Positions 25,546 through 38,337 of a DNA stretch of 64,000 nt are shown one piece after another. Position numbers and translations under genes: made by a program. Each line of letters opens with the position of its first letter. Positions within the stretch are counted from its first letter, which is position 1. The notes below the pieces were generated by a model that saw only the letters and a program-made list of their open reading frames with translations, was not told the DNA's origin and searched no databases. The DNA lies in assembly GCA_005765155.1 (NCBI GenBank), contig VCCP01000002.1, positions 6,664,884 through 6,728,883 on the forward strand, in the 5' to 3' direction. This stretch comes from Zelopaecilomyces penicillatus. Taxonomy: Eukaryota; Ascomycota; Sordariomycetes; Hypocreales; Pseudodiploosporaceae.

Positions 25546-26641
25546 AACAACGGGCTGAGATGTAGAGAAACGACCAAGAATATTAGCTTTGTCTTATACT
25601 AGATGCTCTGACTTATTTCAGCGCTGGTTGTATAATATCAACATTGCCAGCTTGTGCTATTATATGTACTGCAATCTGAACTGGCTGCTGCTTACACTTT
25701 CAGGGGGTCAATAAAGTATATATTGCATTCCCCGCTTTAAATGCCGTGGAATTTACCGGTGATTGACTAGTGCTTTAGGATGGCAGTTATTGACTGACGC
25801 TTCAATATGCCGGTGCTTAGCCAATGCCGTAATGTCTTAACTATACCTAAAATGGCAAATGGTCAATTTGGTCAAGGCGGTCGGGGCCGAATTCACATCG
25901 TAAGTATAATAGACAGTATCCGTGGAAGTGGCGGGGCAAGTGTAAGTGTTGTAACGAACAGTCCCTCGGCAGTAGTTTGGGGCCCCGCGCCGATCAAACA
26001 ACACACTGTAGTATTAGCTCGTAAGCAGTACTCTAACCTTCTGCTTGACTTCGTACCCGGTCGCCTTGTTGCTTGACCGGCTGATTGACCAGCTTCCTCC
26101 TCCAATTACTGCTTCACTTAATAGCTGGTCGGCTTGCTACTCAGCTTACCAACAGACGACACTTCAGACATGTACCGCCCTACAGTAACTGTCTCCTGGC
26201 TGTTGACTGCCCCAATCACACGCTGTTGCTAGCGAGGAGACACAGGTTTGAGGCTATGATACAAACTTGACAATGACCGCCCATGAGCCAACTGCAATTT
26301 TGAGCACCAAAGCTCATCTAGCGTGTGTTCTATTGAGAAAGGCCACGCTAGAAGGAGATCAGGAGACAAACCAGAGCAGCCGGTGGCTAAACAACAATTG
26401 AATTTGTGCAGGTTCCAGAGTGTTCAATGGCGAATCAGGTCGGTTCATCAGCAGACTGTATCCCTTATATTCGGGGCGCAGAGCTAACCAACGCCCTACT
26501 TCAACCCCTACTTCAACCTCAACTCTAACGCCGCGTATGCACCTAGCAGCATCAAGCGCCACTTCTATGAAAGTGAAAGATCAGTAAGGAGCCAGAGAAT
26601 GGTCGAAGATGCTGGCTATGCAAGAATAAAAGTTATGTCCA
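25546..26641. other. Intergenic region
   Basis: No supportable gene. Short open frames on both strands have no domain features. The segment next to 25545 should hold the promoter of the transcription-factor-like gene. Confidence 0.4.
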
Positions 26642-27703
26642 TCGCAGCGCTTCCAGCTGACCTCAACTGAAGTATCGGATCTCGCTGAGGGAGATGATGA
26701 CGGCCCCACAGCACCGTATTCATTCGCCGCGAGATTAGGCGGCAAGAGCTTCGTAATTTCGAAGTCTTAGCTTCAAAATCTATCTGTCCACCTAGTTACC
26801 GACCGTCTCTTGGTCTTCTCCATCGCCTTACCTTTTTGGAAGTCCTCTTGCTTGATGTATCTTTTGCAAACACGGTCATAGTAGGTGGCCGAACTGCATG
26901 GGAAATCACTCGAGGGCCCTGCGATCTCCGACCATTCCAAGAAAATGTTGGTTCTCTAGGGTGGCCTCAAGGCTTGCAACGGCAATCATCTTCGTTTCCG
27001 ATCCAGATTCAACAATGAGGTTTCAGAGCTACTTTGGCTGCGAGGTAATCACATTCCCGTCCTTACGCTTTCTTGGACTTGTATACTTCAGCGAGATGGG
27101 CTGAGCTTCTTGCTCGAGCATGCCCATCTAACTGTAGCCATCATAACGATCTGCTAATTGCTGGATTGGAACGAGGGGCTAGAAGACGACTCTGGTTTTT
27201 TAATAGATGTGGTAGTTGTGGACAGTAGTCCTATCAGCAGACAGGGGTTGGGATGCCTCAATCTTGAGCGATAGGAGCTTCGCTCTCTACGCACGTTGGG
27301 TTATCAGAATCCCACCGAAGCAAACTTTTCAGATCTCTGCCAATATTCAGCCTCAGTCAAATACCGCACATCTGCCTCGGGTATGCGACAATGGTTAGCA
27401 AAGGCATCAAAATTTGGCCTGTCCCGTGACGGCCATTGACAGTCCACGACAATAGCTTCGCTCATTATTCGAAGTCGGACAGCACAGCACTTGCCACAGT
27501 CTCTGAAGTGGCGGCCTCAACTCTATCATGCACATAGCCCGTTTTCTTATGCGATGATGACACTTCTTGAGTCAGTATAATATAGCATCACCTCCCCAAA
27601 TGATGGCCCAGAGACACTTCTAGCAGACAACATCTGGTTAGGACTTCATGACGCTCAAAATGTTGTTGTTAATCACGTCTTGGCATTAGCTTCCAAAATT
27701 TAA
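26642..27703 (+). pseudogene. Eroded coding frame, unrecognised
   Basis: One plus-strand frame runs about 354 codons with only about nine stops, fewer than the roughly 17 expected by chance, and stretches between them look like protein (GLKACNGNHLRFRSRFNNEV, NIWLGLHDAQNVVVNHVLAL). Composition is normal, unlike the RIP-ruined DNA to the right. This suggests an old dead gene decayed by ordinary mutation. I cannot name the family. It may be chance. Confidence 0.3.
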
Positions 27704-28221
27704 TCTAGTCACGCTTTGACTGACAATGGCATATTACAGATACAGTGTGCGTTAACGCATCGAAGATACAGCTGGGAATATCGACCGTAAACAAATAGAG
27801 AGAGAGTTCCGAAGATCTTTGATAGCGTCGACCGATATGCAGGACAATCAGAGATATGTACTTTGTATGCAATCGTGCAACTTGTCAAAAAAACAAAATT
27901 CTTCGCAGTAGCCAGCATACGCTCTGTACGCACTGTTAAAGGACGCCGCACTACGAGAACAAGGCAGACGGCGCGGTCAACTGGCCATAAGGAAAGGCGA
28001 GCGTCTGCAAAAGACACCAGGTTCACATCTGTAGACGAGGACTGCATTATAAAATATCACACGCAAGCAAAACTTAGTTCTGATTATATGAGTACTAACC
28101 AGGATCAGAATTTCGGCGCTTCTAATCCGAAAGCTTGTCCGTGGCTGTGTCGTTGCTATTGCGACAAAAGACCATCCACGTGAGCTATATCTCTTGTCAA
28201 CAACGCTTGTCAGCACACATC
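27704..28221. other. Intergenic region downstream of F-box gene
   Basis: No supportable gene. A possible small 3' exon of the F-box gene could start after a GT at 28223 (TTGGTAAGATGTG), but the acceptor is not clear. Confidence 0.3.
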
Positions 28222-29218
28222 TTACCAACGAGTACAACGTTTGTCCTCCAACATGATCTCTCGCCACTTCGGACCGAAACACCTCTCCGCTAAGTCGGCA
28301 AGTTCTTGCGCAACTTCGAGACTGACATCCGTCCATTCTTGTCCATTGCGAGTGTCGGCGTGGTGCTGGGAGAGTGTTATAATGTCAAAACAGTGCCCAG
28401 CCCAGACGCCCCGTGTGATTTCAGTTGGGAAGCCCGTGCTGCCAGAATCGTCTGAAGACCAGCAGATACGCGCCAGGACGGCGTCGCCAAACCCCATAAC
28501 ATCAATATGTGGACCGTGGATGAATTCTGGTTTTAAGGCAATGGCTTCCGAGCGAACAAACTGCTTGGTCGTTTTGTTCCGAAGTATCCATGACTGGTTA
28601 TTAGGCAAGAAATTTTGGACGTGCCCGTACTCTGTAAGCGCTCTCATCATACAACCTTTCCCAAAACGCTCGCTGCGTGGTAGTCCATCAAGTACAGACA
28701 TGGTGTTCATCATTTCCTTTGTCAAGTCAAGCCTCTTTCGTTCTCGTGAGACGTATGGTGTTGCAAATAACGTAAGACTCAAGGGCAAGTTTTCGGGGTC
28801 TCCCGAATCGTCGTCGATGTTGACACTCATCCCACGGAGCTTATCGATCTCTGTTTCGGAGCAAAGACCTGGGGGATAGTCATCCGGCTCTGTATATTCA
28901 CCCACGCAAACAATCCCTTTGCCCGCCCATTGTCCAAATATCTGAGCGAAATAGTTCGCTAGCTCTTCTTGAGATATGTGGAAAAGGTATCGATTAACAA
29001 GACCTAGTGCAAGTACGTCATTGATGTATTCAATATGGAAGATTATAAGTAGAATAATCTCGACGGGCAGCGTGCAAAGCCTGGCAGGAGATCGCGCGTT
29101 GGCTTCGTTACCTGTATTGTTCGTTTGATCGTGCTTCGTCCTTTTCTGTGGGCGAGAAGAGCCTTGTGCAGACGGGGATTTCGACTTGCGCTTGCTGCTG
29201 TTGCCCGATTCGTGGTAG
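28222..29218 (-). CDS. F-box protein (5' end uncertain)
   Basis: Presumed substrate adaptor of an SCF ubiquitin ligase. The minus-strand frame is open from a possible acceptor (ATAG at 29222-29219) to TAA at 28224-28222, about 330 codons. After a basic nuclear-signal-like stretch (SSKRKSKSPSAQGSSRPQKR) comes a F-box-like block, CTLPVEIILLIIFHIEYIND then VLALGLVNRYLFHISQEELA. The rest (GEYTEPDDYPPGLCSETEID, GVWAGHCFDIITLSQHH, CFGPKWREIMLEDKRCTRW) is typical of uncharacterised fungal F-box proteins. No in-frame ATG precedes the F-box, so at least one 5' exon is missing from the model. A 59-codon ORF at 29398-29219 is a candidate, but no donor joins it in frame. It abuts the AT-rich block, so the 5' end may be damaged. 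Confidence 0.65.
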
Positions 29219-29398
29219 CTATCTTATGGTGGTGTTAGGTCTCCTCCGGATATTCTTTTTTGGAATGGAACGGGAACAGTGAGCAGGTCGACCAGTTTTT
29301 TTAGCAGAATTGCCATCATAGAAGAGTTCACTCAGCTTGCTTCTAAGGGGCACAAATTTATTAATACAGAGAGCTACAAGCTTAAACATTTCGCCCAT
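29219..29398 (-). other. 59-residue ORF upstream of the F-box frame
   Basis: ATG at 29398 and TAG at 29219. It reads MGEMFKLVALCINKFVPLRS then KLSELFYDGNSAKKTGRPAH and ends basic (SIPKKNIRRRPNTTIR). It could be the first exon of the F-box gene or a fragment of another gene, but no in-frame splice was found. Not recognised. Confidence 0.25.
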
Positions 29399-29596
29399 CT
29401 TAGCTTAGATATAAGGATACAGACAAAGAAAATAGAACAGAGAGAAGAAGGATAAATAAATATAAATTATGCTAGAATAAGGTTTTCTTAAAAATATCAA
29501 TTATACTATACCCCACTTAACTGGTTTTAGCTTTAATCTAACTACCTTAATTAAAGTTATAATCTTAGTATTACTTTTAAGATTATAATAAATCAG

Positions 29597-30090
29597 TATC
29601 ACAACCCAACAACATAATCATACAATAGGCCGGTCATATGACCTTGAGGAAGGTATATACTATAAGGGAAAGGGGACCAGTCATAATAAATCAATAGGAT
29701 CACTATAAGAATAATAATAAGCCAGGTAAGCCAGCAACTTGGATCACCCGGATCACCACTTACACAACAAGTAATCCAAGTAATCCACAATATATATATA
29801 CACCCTCAATTTTTATTCTTTAGATATAGCTTAGATAATTATCAATACATATTTAACTTTACTATATTATTCGCTATTATTCACTATACTAATACTTAAC
29901 TCCTAATTATAATACTTTATATCTATCACTAATATAACAGACCTATTACTCAGAAATACCCTAACTCATCTACTAATATAAACCCCTTTTATTAGGTTTA
30001 TCCCTTAGGAATCCACCAAATATCATACATTAATAACTCTTATTCAATGGGTTACTATATTACCCTAAGCAATATCACTATTTCACAAAG
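29597..30090 (+). repeat. Probable 5' LTR and leader of a RIP-mutated Gypsy element
   Basis: Starts with TATCACAACCCAACAAC, consistent with an LTR 5' TGTCA changed by RIP, and runs into a TATATATATACACCC box (about 29795) followed by a leader ahead of gag. No matching 3' LTR is in the window, so the right border of the LTR is not defined. Confidence 0.45.
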
Positions 30091-32490
30091 ATAGCTCCTC
30101 AAACCCCCACCTCATCCAAAAGTACTAACCAAGAAGGCACCCCTAATACCCCTATCAATAACAATCCAAATATAAAGATAGACAAAGAGAAAGAAGACAA
30201 TAACAACATCAAAATCAAAGGACTCCAAGAAGATATCCTCACACTAAAGGAAACCAGCAAACACTTCAAACAAATACTAAAGAAGGAACACAAGGGATAT
30301 ACAAAAGAAACACAGACAGCCAAGCTTACCACCAAAAACTTACAGCTCCAAATCAAGCAACTCCTTAAGAACATAAAGATCCAAGCAAAACAGCACCAAT
30401 ATAAACTAGATTTAATCGCAGACCAAATAAGGAACAGAAAAGACACAGGAGAAATCTTAAAGCTACAAGCCCCTAAGTCATTCAATAGAACCCCAAGCAA
30501 ACTATAAGGATTCCTCATACAATTACATGCCTTTTTCCTATACTACCTAGCACAATTCAAAACCAAATCAGTTAGAGTATAATATATAATAGAACTCCTT
30601 ATAGGATCCATACTAACTTGATTCAAGCCAATACTTTAAGATTATATTAACAATGCCTTAACAGGCATAATAAAAGAAGAAACTAATATAATCTTTATTA
30701 ACTACAAAGTCTTTAAACAATAACTCCTAAACACCTTCGATTTATTAAATAAAAAACAACAAGCTGAACAATATCTATGCAACTTATGCTAGACAGGATC
30801 TGCCTCAGACTATATTATAAAGTTCTAATAAATCTTATTTAAATTACCTAAGAAAGATGAATAAATATATATAAAAACCCTATACTATAGACTTAAATTA
30901 AAAATCAAAGATAAATTATATAAAGAAATCCAACCAGACTCCTTTACAAAATATTACACTATAACTATCATTATTAATAATAGATAACACTCACGCTGGC
31001 AAGAAAAGAAGTACAAAGAATAAAACTAGAAACCAACTCACTTCAGATTTCAACCATAGCAATAATAACACAAGATAAACCATAATCAACAACAAAATAA
31101 CCCCAACACCCTACCAATCAGAATAGACCTCAATACTATACAACAACAAGACATATCCAAGATCAAATGTTATAATTACAATAAAATAGGACATTTCACC
31201 AGGGATTACCAATAACCAAAATAAGAACAAAAAGACTGGAAACCAATACCCAATACACAACAAAGCATATACACCATAGCCAAAGACAAACAAACCCTGA
31301 CCATAACAAAACAAAGAGGATAAGAGCAAGGACAACCCGGAAACTACAGACACCCCACACCTCAACAGTCACCGATATTACAGACCACACTAACCCGATC
31401 CAATACTATATAATAGGACCAACAACTAAATATAAATATAGATAAGAAAAAGTATTTCAAGGAGATCTTAGATCAATAAGTAATCCCTGCCATAGACAAT
31501 AAAAACACCTTAATCAAGAATAAAATAACAAATAACAGCTCAAACTCCAGCTCTTTAGAATCTAAGAATAATAAACCTCTTAGGATAACATAATATCATA
31601 CCATACTATATCCACCACCTAAAAGCACTACCCATAAATACCTTAAAAAAGCAGCAATCAAACTTACACAAATACCAAGCTATATAGACAGAATCAACCT
31701 TTAACTTATAATCATAAAATATATTTATAAATAGATATTAAAAGAAGGCCTAGGTATCCCTATCCTAGAAGACCATCTTAAAAGAGCCTTTATATTAAAA
31801 ACCAACTATAATAAACATAAAGACAATCATACACTACTAGATCCTAATCACAATTTCCACAATAAAATCAATTAGATATTATATATCAACTTCTCCTGTT
31901 TTTAATACTAGAAAGCAAAAATCCAGAATAAATTCTTCCTATATTATATAAGAGTATAAGGAATCAAGAAAGTCCTTATAGAAGATCAATTCATCAACTA
32001 ATATAAGGCTAAGTACTTTACACCTTTTAGGATTAGTATATTCAAACCACACCTTAATACCCCAGAAGAATACAGATAAGGAGCCAAAAACAAAGACTAT
32101 AAATCCATCTATTATAAGATCTATAAATAAAAAAAACTCAAGTTAGATTATAATAAACTATAACTCATCAACTATAAAAAAAGGAACTTATATAATTATA
32201 CTAATCTCAAATATAATATATATTTATAATAGAAACTGATATAATAGTATAAGACAAATATACTAGAAGAAGATATATAGGCAAGAACCACTTATCCTAT
32301 AAGAAACGCTATTAACTGCCCTAAATCAGTGTATAAATGATATTATAGGGAAAGCCATTATATATAAGAGGAAATAAAGAACCTATACTAATAAGATTTC
32401 AACTTCTAAATATATAAAAGAAGTCAGAAAGACCAAGATCTATACTATAATATCACCAAGGATCTAAACAAGATAGATTATAACAAACCT
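30091..32490 (+). mobile_element. Ty3/Gypsy-type retrotransposon, gag remnant, RIP-mutated and truncated
   Basis: The gag frame begins at 30091 with ATA where ATG is expected (AAG ATA GCT CCT CAA ACC), itself a G-to-A change. It then reads coiled, Lys/Gln-rich sequence, the capsid-like block APKSFNRTPSKL*GFLIQLH, and TGSASDYIIKF. At 31168-31209, exactly in the same frame (codon 360), comes a zinc knuckle, CYNYNKIGHFTRDY, whose second and last Cys are Tyr (TGC/TGT to TAC/TAT). Beyond it about 1.3 kb of open-like frame is not recognised; I find no protease, reverse transcriptase or integrase. The element ends where the first TLH unit begins near 32490. It encodes nothing functional now. Confidence 0.75.
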
Positions 32491-35400
32491 ATTTATTATA
32501 TAGCGGGCTCCTTTTATATAAAGAAGGGGTAGGGCTAAGTATAATTAATAGCTTTTAACCCAAATACCCTGCTATAACCAGTAAAGGATGATATATAAAG
32601 GGAATAATATGATTAATAAGAATAATAGGGTTAGGGTCTAGGAACTCTTTATTATAATTGGTTAAGCCTGGATATTGGCTTAGGGTTATTATAGCTTAGG
32701 TTATTAAACTATAGAGCCACCCTACTTAGGTATTACTATATGGCTAGTATTGCAAACCAATTGCCATCCCCCCTTATATATATAGGTTATCTCTTTTAAG
32801 AAAAAATAGATAGATTTATCTATGATTAATAGCATTAGATCCTGATATACGCCTAATATAGGATATACCTTATACCCAATCCGGTCAGCTAGAAATATTA
32901 TCTATAGGCCAAGCTATACTATATTAAGGGTAAGCAGCTATACTTATTGGTGAATAGATTCAATGCCTATAGGCTGAGGCCTCTAAAGGAGCTCTAATAA
33001 TAGCCAGCTAAGGACCATGCTATCCAGCTGCTTTAGTGCCTAGTGATCCTTGATGGCTATAAGTGTTTATATCCATACTACAGGCATTACTCTGTATAGA
33101 GGGCTAAGCTATAGGAATACCTGGCAAAGCATCGGCCTGTTAGCAGTGAGAAGCCGCTATTTAGATGCTATTATATACAAATGCTATTCTAGGCAAAGCA
33201 GCTTATTATCTACTTTAAGATGGCTGTTTATAGCATTATAGCATCGATACTGCTGCCTGTTCCCGGGCTAATAGGGTCCGGGTCTATTACTGAGATAGGC
33301 CTATTCCAGTTGCTGATATAAGACAGTATATAGGCTACTAATGATATCCAGTGCAAAGGGGCAGTTATAGATAGTAGCAAGATCAAATCAGTATGTATAC
33401 CCTAAATAAACCAGACCGGGTTTATTATATACCTAGATAAACTATATGATGAAGATATTATATTATTATATATACTGTTTAAGCAGGACCTTAAGTATAT
33501 ATTATCTGGAGAGGACTATACTAAGCTAAAGAATATCTTGAATATAATAGAAAAGATACTATATAGTAAGTATAAGCTGGTATAGGAGGGCTTAGTAATA
33601 TATAGGATAACCTAGTAGTGGGCTTTTATCCTTAGCTACTTCTATATAGGCTATATATCCAAGGCTAATATATTCTAATTATTTAAGAATAAATCAATAC
33701 TAATCAATTACTTTAATTATATAAAGCAGCTGATAGCCTACTACTACTATATAATTTATAGAGGTATAAAGCACTTTGTATAGGCGGAGGGTTACCCTAT
33801 ACTAACCAATACTATAGAGATATTATTATCCTAGATTATATATATAGATAAAGTTATCGAGCAGGTAGATAAGGATCCCAGCCTAGATAATATATAGTTA
33901 TAGCTTATATTATAGAGGCTATATTGCTTACTGATATACTATCCTATAGGCAGTTAGCCCTTTAAATTATTACTGCTTAGCTATTATACTATAATAAGCT
34001 ATAAGATAAGCTAAACCCTAGACTATTATTGCCTACTATTAGGCAAGTATATAAGCTAACAGATTGAATAGAGCAATAGGGGATGGGAAGATCCAGGCAA
34101 CTTTAATAATAAACTATTAGTATTAATATAGTCTACTCAATTAATACTGTTTAGTATAGTATATGATAACTATATAGAGATAGATGATATAATACTGGAA
34201 AAGCTAATCAAGCTCATTAATAGATATATAATATAATCCAATAAAACCCTATTTGGATACATTCTGAACTAGAGATTATACCTCTTTAAAGCAAGTATAG
34301 ATAGCCTTGCTTAGTATTAGGTCTACTGGTTGCTGGATAATATAACCATCCAGTATAAGGGTATAGCTATTATTATATAGAATATTATATAGCTAGCCAG
34401 GTTTATCTTTAATAGAGTAAAATCGCTCCTAAATAAGTACCTCCTCCTTGGTATAAACTATATACTATATATCCAGGCTAGTAATATCCAGGATGATATT
34501 GATAGTATATAGTATAGTATATTATAGGCTATCAATTATTATAATACCTATCTAATGGTATATAGTAGGGTTGCGCTACTCTAGTATATCTAGGGTAGTG
34601 AGCTATTAAGTAATACCTTTATAATAAGGGATAGTGATATAGAAGAGGCAATCTTGCCTAGGCTCTATAGTATAGCTATAGCGGTGTATAAGGTAAGGGT
34701 ATAAGAATTCCTTAGGCTGCTCCTTATACTCTATTATATTATATCTGGGCTATTATTATGGTTATTGGAAATCCTATCTATTGCTATATATAATACTATA
34801 AGATAGTGGTACCTTTTCGTCTAGGAGAAGCTAATGCTGCTCTATATATAGTACTATAAGGGCTAGGAATACTTAGGTATATATAAGGAGAATATTCATT
34901 TCCTATTATTAGAGATTGATAATATACTTCTTATATATATTGCCTATATTGCATCCCTTAGGCAGATATTTCTATAAGCTAGTAGATCAGGTACTATACT
35001 ATTGCTGTTCCTATGATTAAGCCTAGAAGGTAAGGTATAGAGTGATAATGCTATCTCTACTATATTGGCAAAGATATATGCACTGGGCAGCCTGCTATAG
35101 ATACAGGTGGCCTGATAGAGGTAGGTGGCGGTGGCCATCACTAAGGATAAGTTTTTAAGGAGTAACCAGGCTAACTTTGGATTGGAATTTATAGATAGGG
35201 CTGGCGCTGGTATTGGCTCTGATGACCCTAAGGAGGAGTATCTAATGGTTAAGCTAGTAGAGATAAGCAATCATTTATACCAGATGTTTAATTATATATA
35301 TATGGATATATCTAGGTAGTATAAGAGTATCCTATTATATTAAGTATATTAGGTATCTATTAGCTAGTAGAACCTTTTTAAACTATCTGATATACTTAAA

Positions 35401-38337
35401 CCTGATTAGTAAGATATTATAGATAATAGGGCTGATATTATAACTATCTTGTTTATAAGGGTTAAGAAGCGGGCCAGCTATGATTATATAGAGCAGGAGC
35501 TTATTACTATAGCTAGATCTATAATAAAGGACCCTACCCTATGCTTTTAGGGTAGTGGCTAGAGATAAGGGGCTATAGCTATACTTAGGATAGGCCTAGA
35601 GGAGCAGGTAGTAATTATCCTACTTATAAGGGAGGGGAAGACCCTCCCTATTATAATTAGGTATACCCTTAATAGTATAAGTATAACTATTCTTATCCTA
35701 TTAATTATAGCCCTATATTATTTAATAGAATAAGAGCTTGCTAGGGCTAGGATCTATATTATATATTGGATGAGAGGGGGCAATATAAAGGGTTCTGTTA
35801 TTATTATCACTGCTGAGCTCGTATATATAGAGGAGTTCCTTGATAGTATATACTGGCTGCTATAGAGGCAGGGCCTGGACTATATTATGGTTGATGAATG
35901 CTATCTTATGATCATAGTGGCCAATTATAAACCAAGCCTTTATAATCTTAGATAGTATATCCGCCAGATCAAGGTATAGAGTGTATAGCTTATGGCTATA
36001 CTGCTATTAATGATAGTATTAGGCTTTATTGAATAAAATAAACTTATAAAGCTATATATTATCAGAGAGTCTATCAACCAATATAATATCAGCTATAGAA
36101 TTATATACTTAGGGTAATAAGCCAAAGACAAGGATAGATTTAAGGGTATAATATAATAGATCAAATCAATAGTAACTTTAAGCCTAAGAAGATCTATATT
36201 TAAACCATAAGAAGGAGGCAAGCGAATTATTATATACTATTAGATTATACCCCAGATCAATTATATAGTAAACCATCTAAGATATAAAATACCTATATTA
36301 TCATTAGGTATAGCTAAGGAGAAGGCTACTATTATTATAGAATAGATTAATAATATAAGGAAATAGATTATAATAGCTATTATAGTATTAGGCCCTGGCT
36401 TTTATTATAAATCTGTTTAGATGGTTATATATACTAGTATACCTCAGAAGATAATAAGATTTATATAGGAAACCGGTTAAGCAGGGTAGGATAAACTGTT
36501 ATCTAAATTATATATTATTATAGATAAGAAGGCTCCTTTATGATCTATAGATAAAAGTAACCCTAATAAAGCAGCTATATAAATATATCTTAGCTATATA
36601 ATCTATCTATAGGCTATTATAAATGAGTTCCTAGATACTAAAGAAGACTAAGTCTGATGCAGCCAAGATAATAAGCTATACTCTATATATATAAAACCCA
36701 ATCCCAGGCCTAGACCGCTAGATAGGCATATTACTATAAAGGCTCCAATAGAATTTATAGGACCAGATAAGATCAAATAATTAGACTATATTAAGAAGAA
36801 GAAGACATATTAGTATAAAAGAGATCTAAAGAATACTATAGGAATATGCTTGTACTATAGAGCTAGGGGGAGAGAGTTCTTATATAGGACTGGGTTATAT
36901 ACTCACCACTTTAACTAGATTAAGGCCAAGAAAGAAATAATCCAGTAATATAAAGAGAAGGGAATCAAATAGATGCTGTTATATTAAGTCTACTATATAT
37001 ATTACCAGCTATAGTATATCTATAATATTAATAGATCTAATAAGAAGTGCTAATTTATAGATATAGTAATACCCTTATACTATAGGATATATATAAGGCT
37101 GGGTAGTGCTGTATGGATAAAAAGATACTTTTAATAGATATTTGTATTATAAACCGATTTTATAGTCTAGCTTAGATAGGAAGTGAACCTAGGCATTATA
37201 GAAGCTATATAAGAGAACCTAATGGCCGCCTTAATAATAAAAGAGTTTAGAGGCTAGGTATAGTATTAATCAGTATTACTAATAATGATAAATCGATTAG
37301 TAATATAATATTAGAATTGGATTTTAAGCCTAAGCCAGTATATCCCTTATGATCTTTCTAGTGTTTACTTTATAGAACTGGAATATGATTCTAATCTATA
37401 GATATAAAAGGAATAATAAGGAAGCGATAAAGGAGAGGATCTAATATTAATCTTATCCCTATCAAACCAGATATAGAAGAGGCAATCCTATTAACCCAGA
37501 TAAGAAAATACTATAACCATTAACAAGTGTTTACTATTAGAGTTATCTATAGATATAAGGCTAGTTATAAAGGAGCTGGATCTAGTATAGCTATTCATTC
37601 CCCTAACATATTATATAAACAGTAATACACAGCCTATATAGTAAGCTAGCTAATATAGTAGTATTATATTATCAAGGCTATATAGTAGAAGGCTATAGGC
37701 CAAGGTATTATTAAAACCTTAAAGAGCTTTAAGGAAATAATTTAATAATAATAGTATAAAGGAATAAAAGATTAATTAAATAAGAGAGTAATAAACAGGG
37801 ATATAGATTCCATAGTAATATATATAATTAAACTATTATATTTATAAAACAAATGCAAGTTATATGAGTTTATATAGCTATTATTTCTATCTATCCAATA
37901 TATCCATCTATACTAACCCCTCTCCCCCTCTTTATTAATATAAAGGGTCTAATATAATCTTATATAACTTATTTAATTAGTATAAAGATATTTATTATTA
38001 TATATTATTTATTATAGCAAAAAAGTCTAAGAATAATTATAACCCTAAGAGTATTAATAAATAGCTCTTTAATAAGCTAAGAGGCCTAAATTATATCAGA
38101 TAGGAAGATAATATTACTTTATTAAGCTAGTTAATATCTAAAAGAATTAATATAAGGATAAGGCAATATATATAGCCTATAACAGCAACCATTAATAACA
38201 GCATAAATATAATAAGACTCTATTGATCTAATAGAATAAAAGAGAGTATTAAAGGCAAGCCAATAAAGATAGGCAAAGCCAGAGAGACCAGTGCTAAATA
38301 CCTAGCTAAGCAAGCTAGAGCAGTATCTATTGTATTT
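32491..38337 (+). repeat. Tandem subtelomeric unit A (about 5.85 kb) with TLH gene
   Basis: Unit A matches unit B (38338-44187) along its whole length at an offset of 5847 bp early and 5850 bp late, so only a tiny indel separates them. It begins with TATTATATAGCGGGCTCC, has a hairpin remnant, and carries TAGGGTTAGGG at 32626-32636. The unit comprises a leader of about 0.3-0.5 kb, a dead RecQ-type helicase gene, and a tail with SAKYLAKQARAVSIVF-like frame that is cut by the start of unit B. Confidence 0.85.
32820..37660 (+). pseudogene. Telomere-linked RecQ helicase (TLH), copy A, RIP-inactivated
   Basis: TLH proteins are RecQ-family DNA helicases encoded next to chromosome ends in many fungi. 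Read through stops, the plus strand gives an N-terminal Cys/His-rich region (YRHYSVQRAKLQEYLAKHRP at about 33080), a long middle region ending FLRSNQANFGLEF near 35160, then the helicase: motif I LLIREGKTLP (35619-35649), motif II VDECYLM (35890-35910), IRESINQYNISY near 36065, and the RecQ motif VI at 36460-36492, where QETGRAGRD has become *ETG*AG*D with stops at 36466, 36478 and 36487. A C-terminal extension continues to about 37650. Borders are approximate. Dozens of stops make it dead. Confidence 0.85.

Noticed and set aside
30099..31390. Minus-strand hydrophobic Cys/Leu/Phe-rich ORFs
   Set aside because: Antisense of the Gypsy gag frame; hydrophobicity reflects the A-rich sense strand.
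36540..37560. Extra CTATAGAT palindromes in TLH copies A and B
   Set aside because: They fall inside conserved TLH coding sequence (for example at the APL*SIDKSN segment) and are explained by codons, so not counted with the dispersed palindrome.
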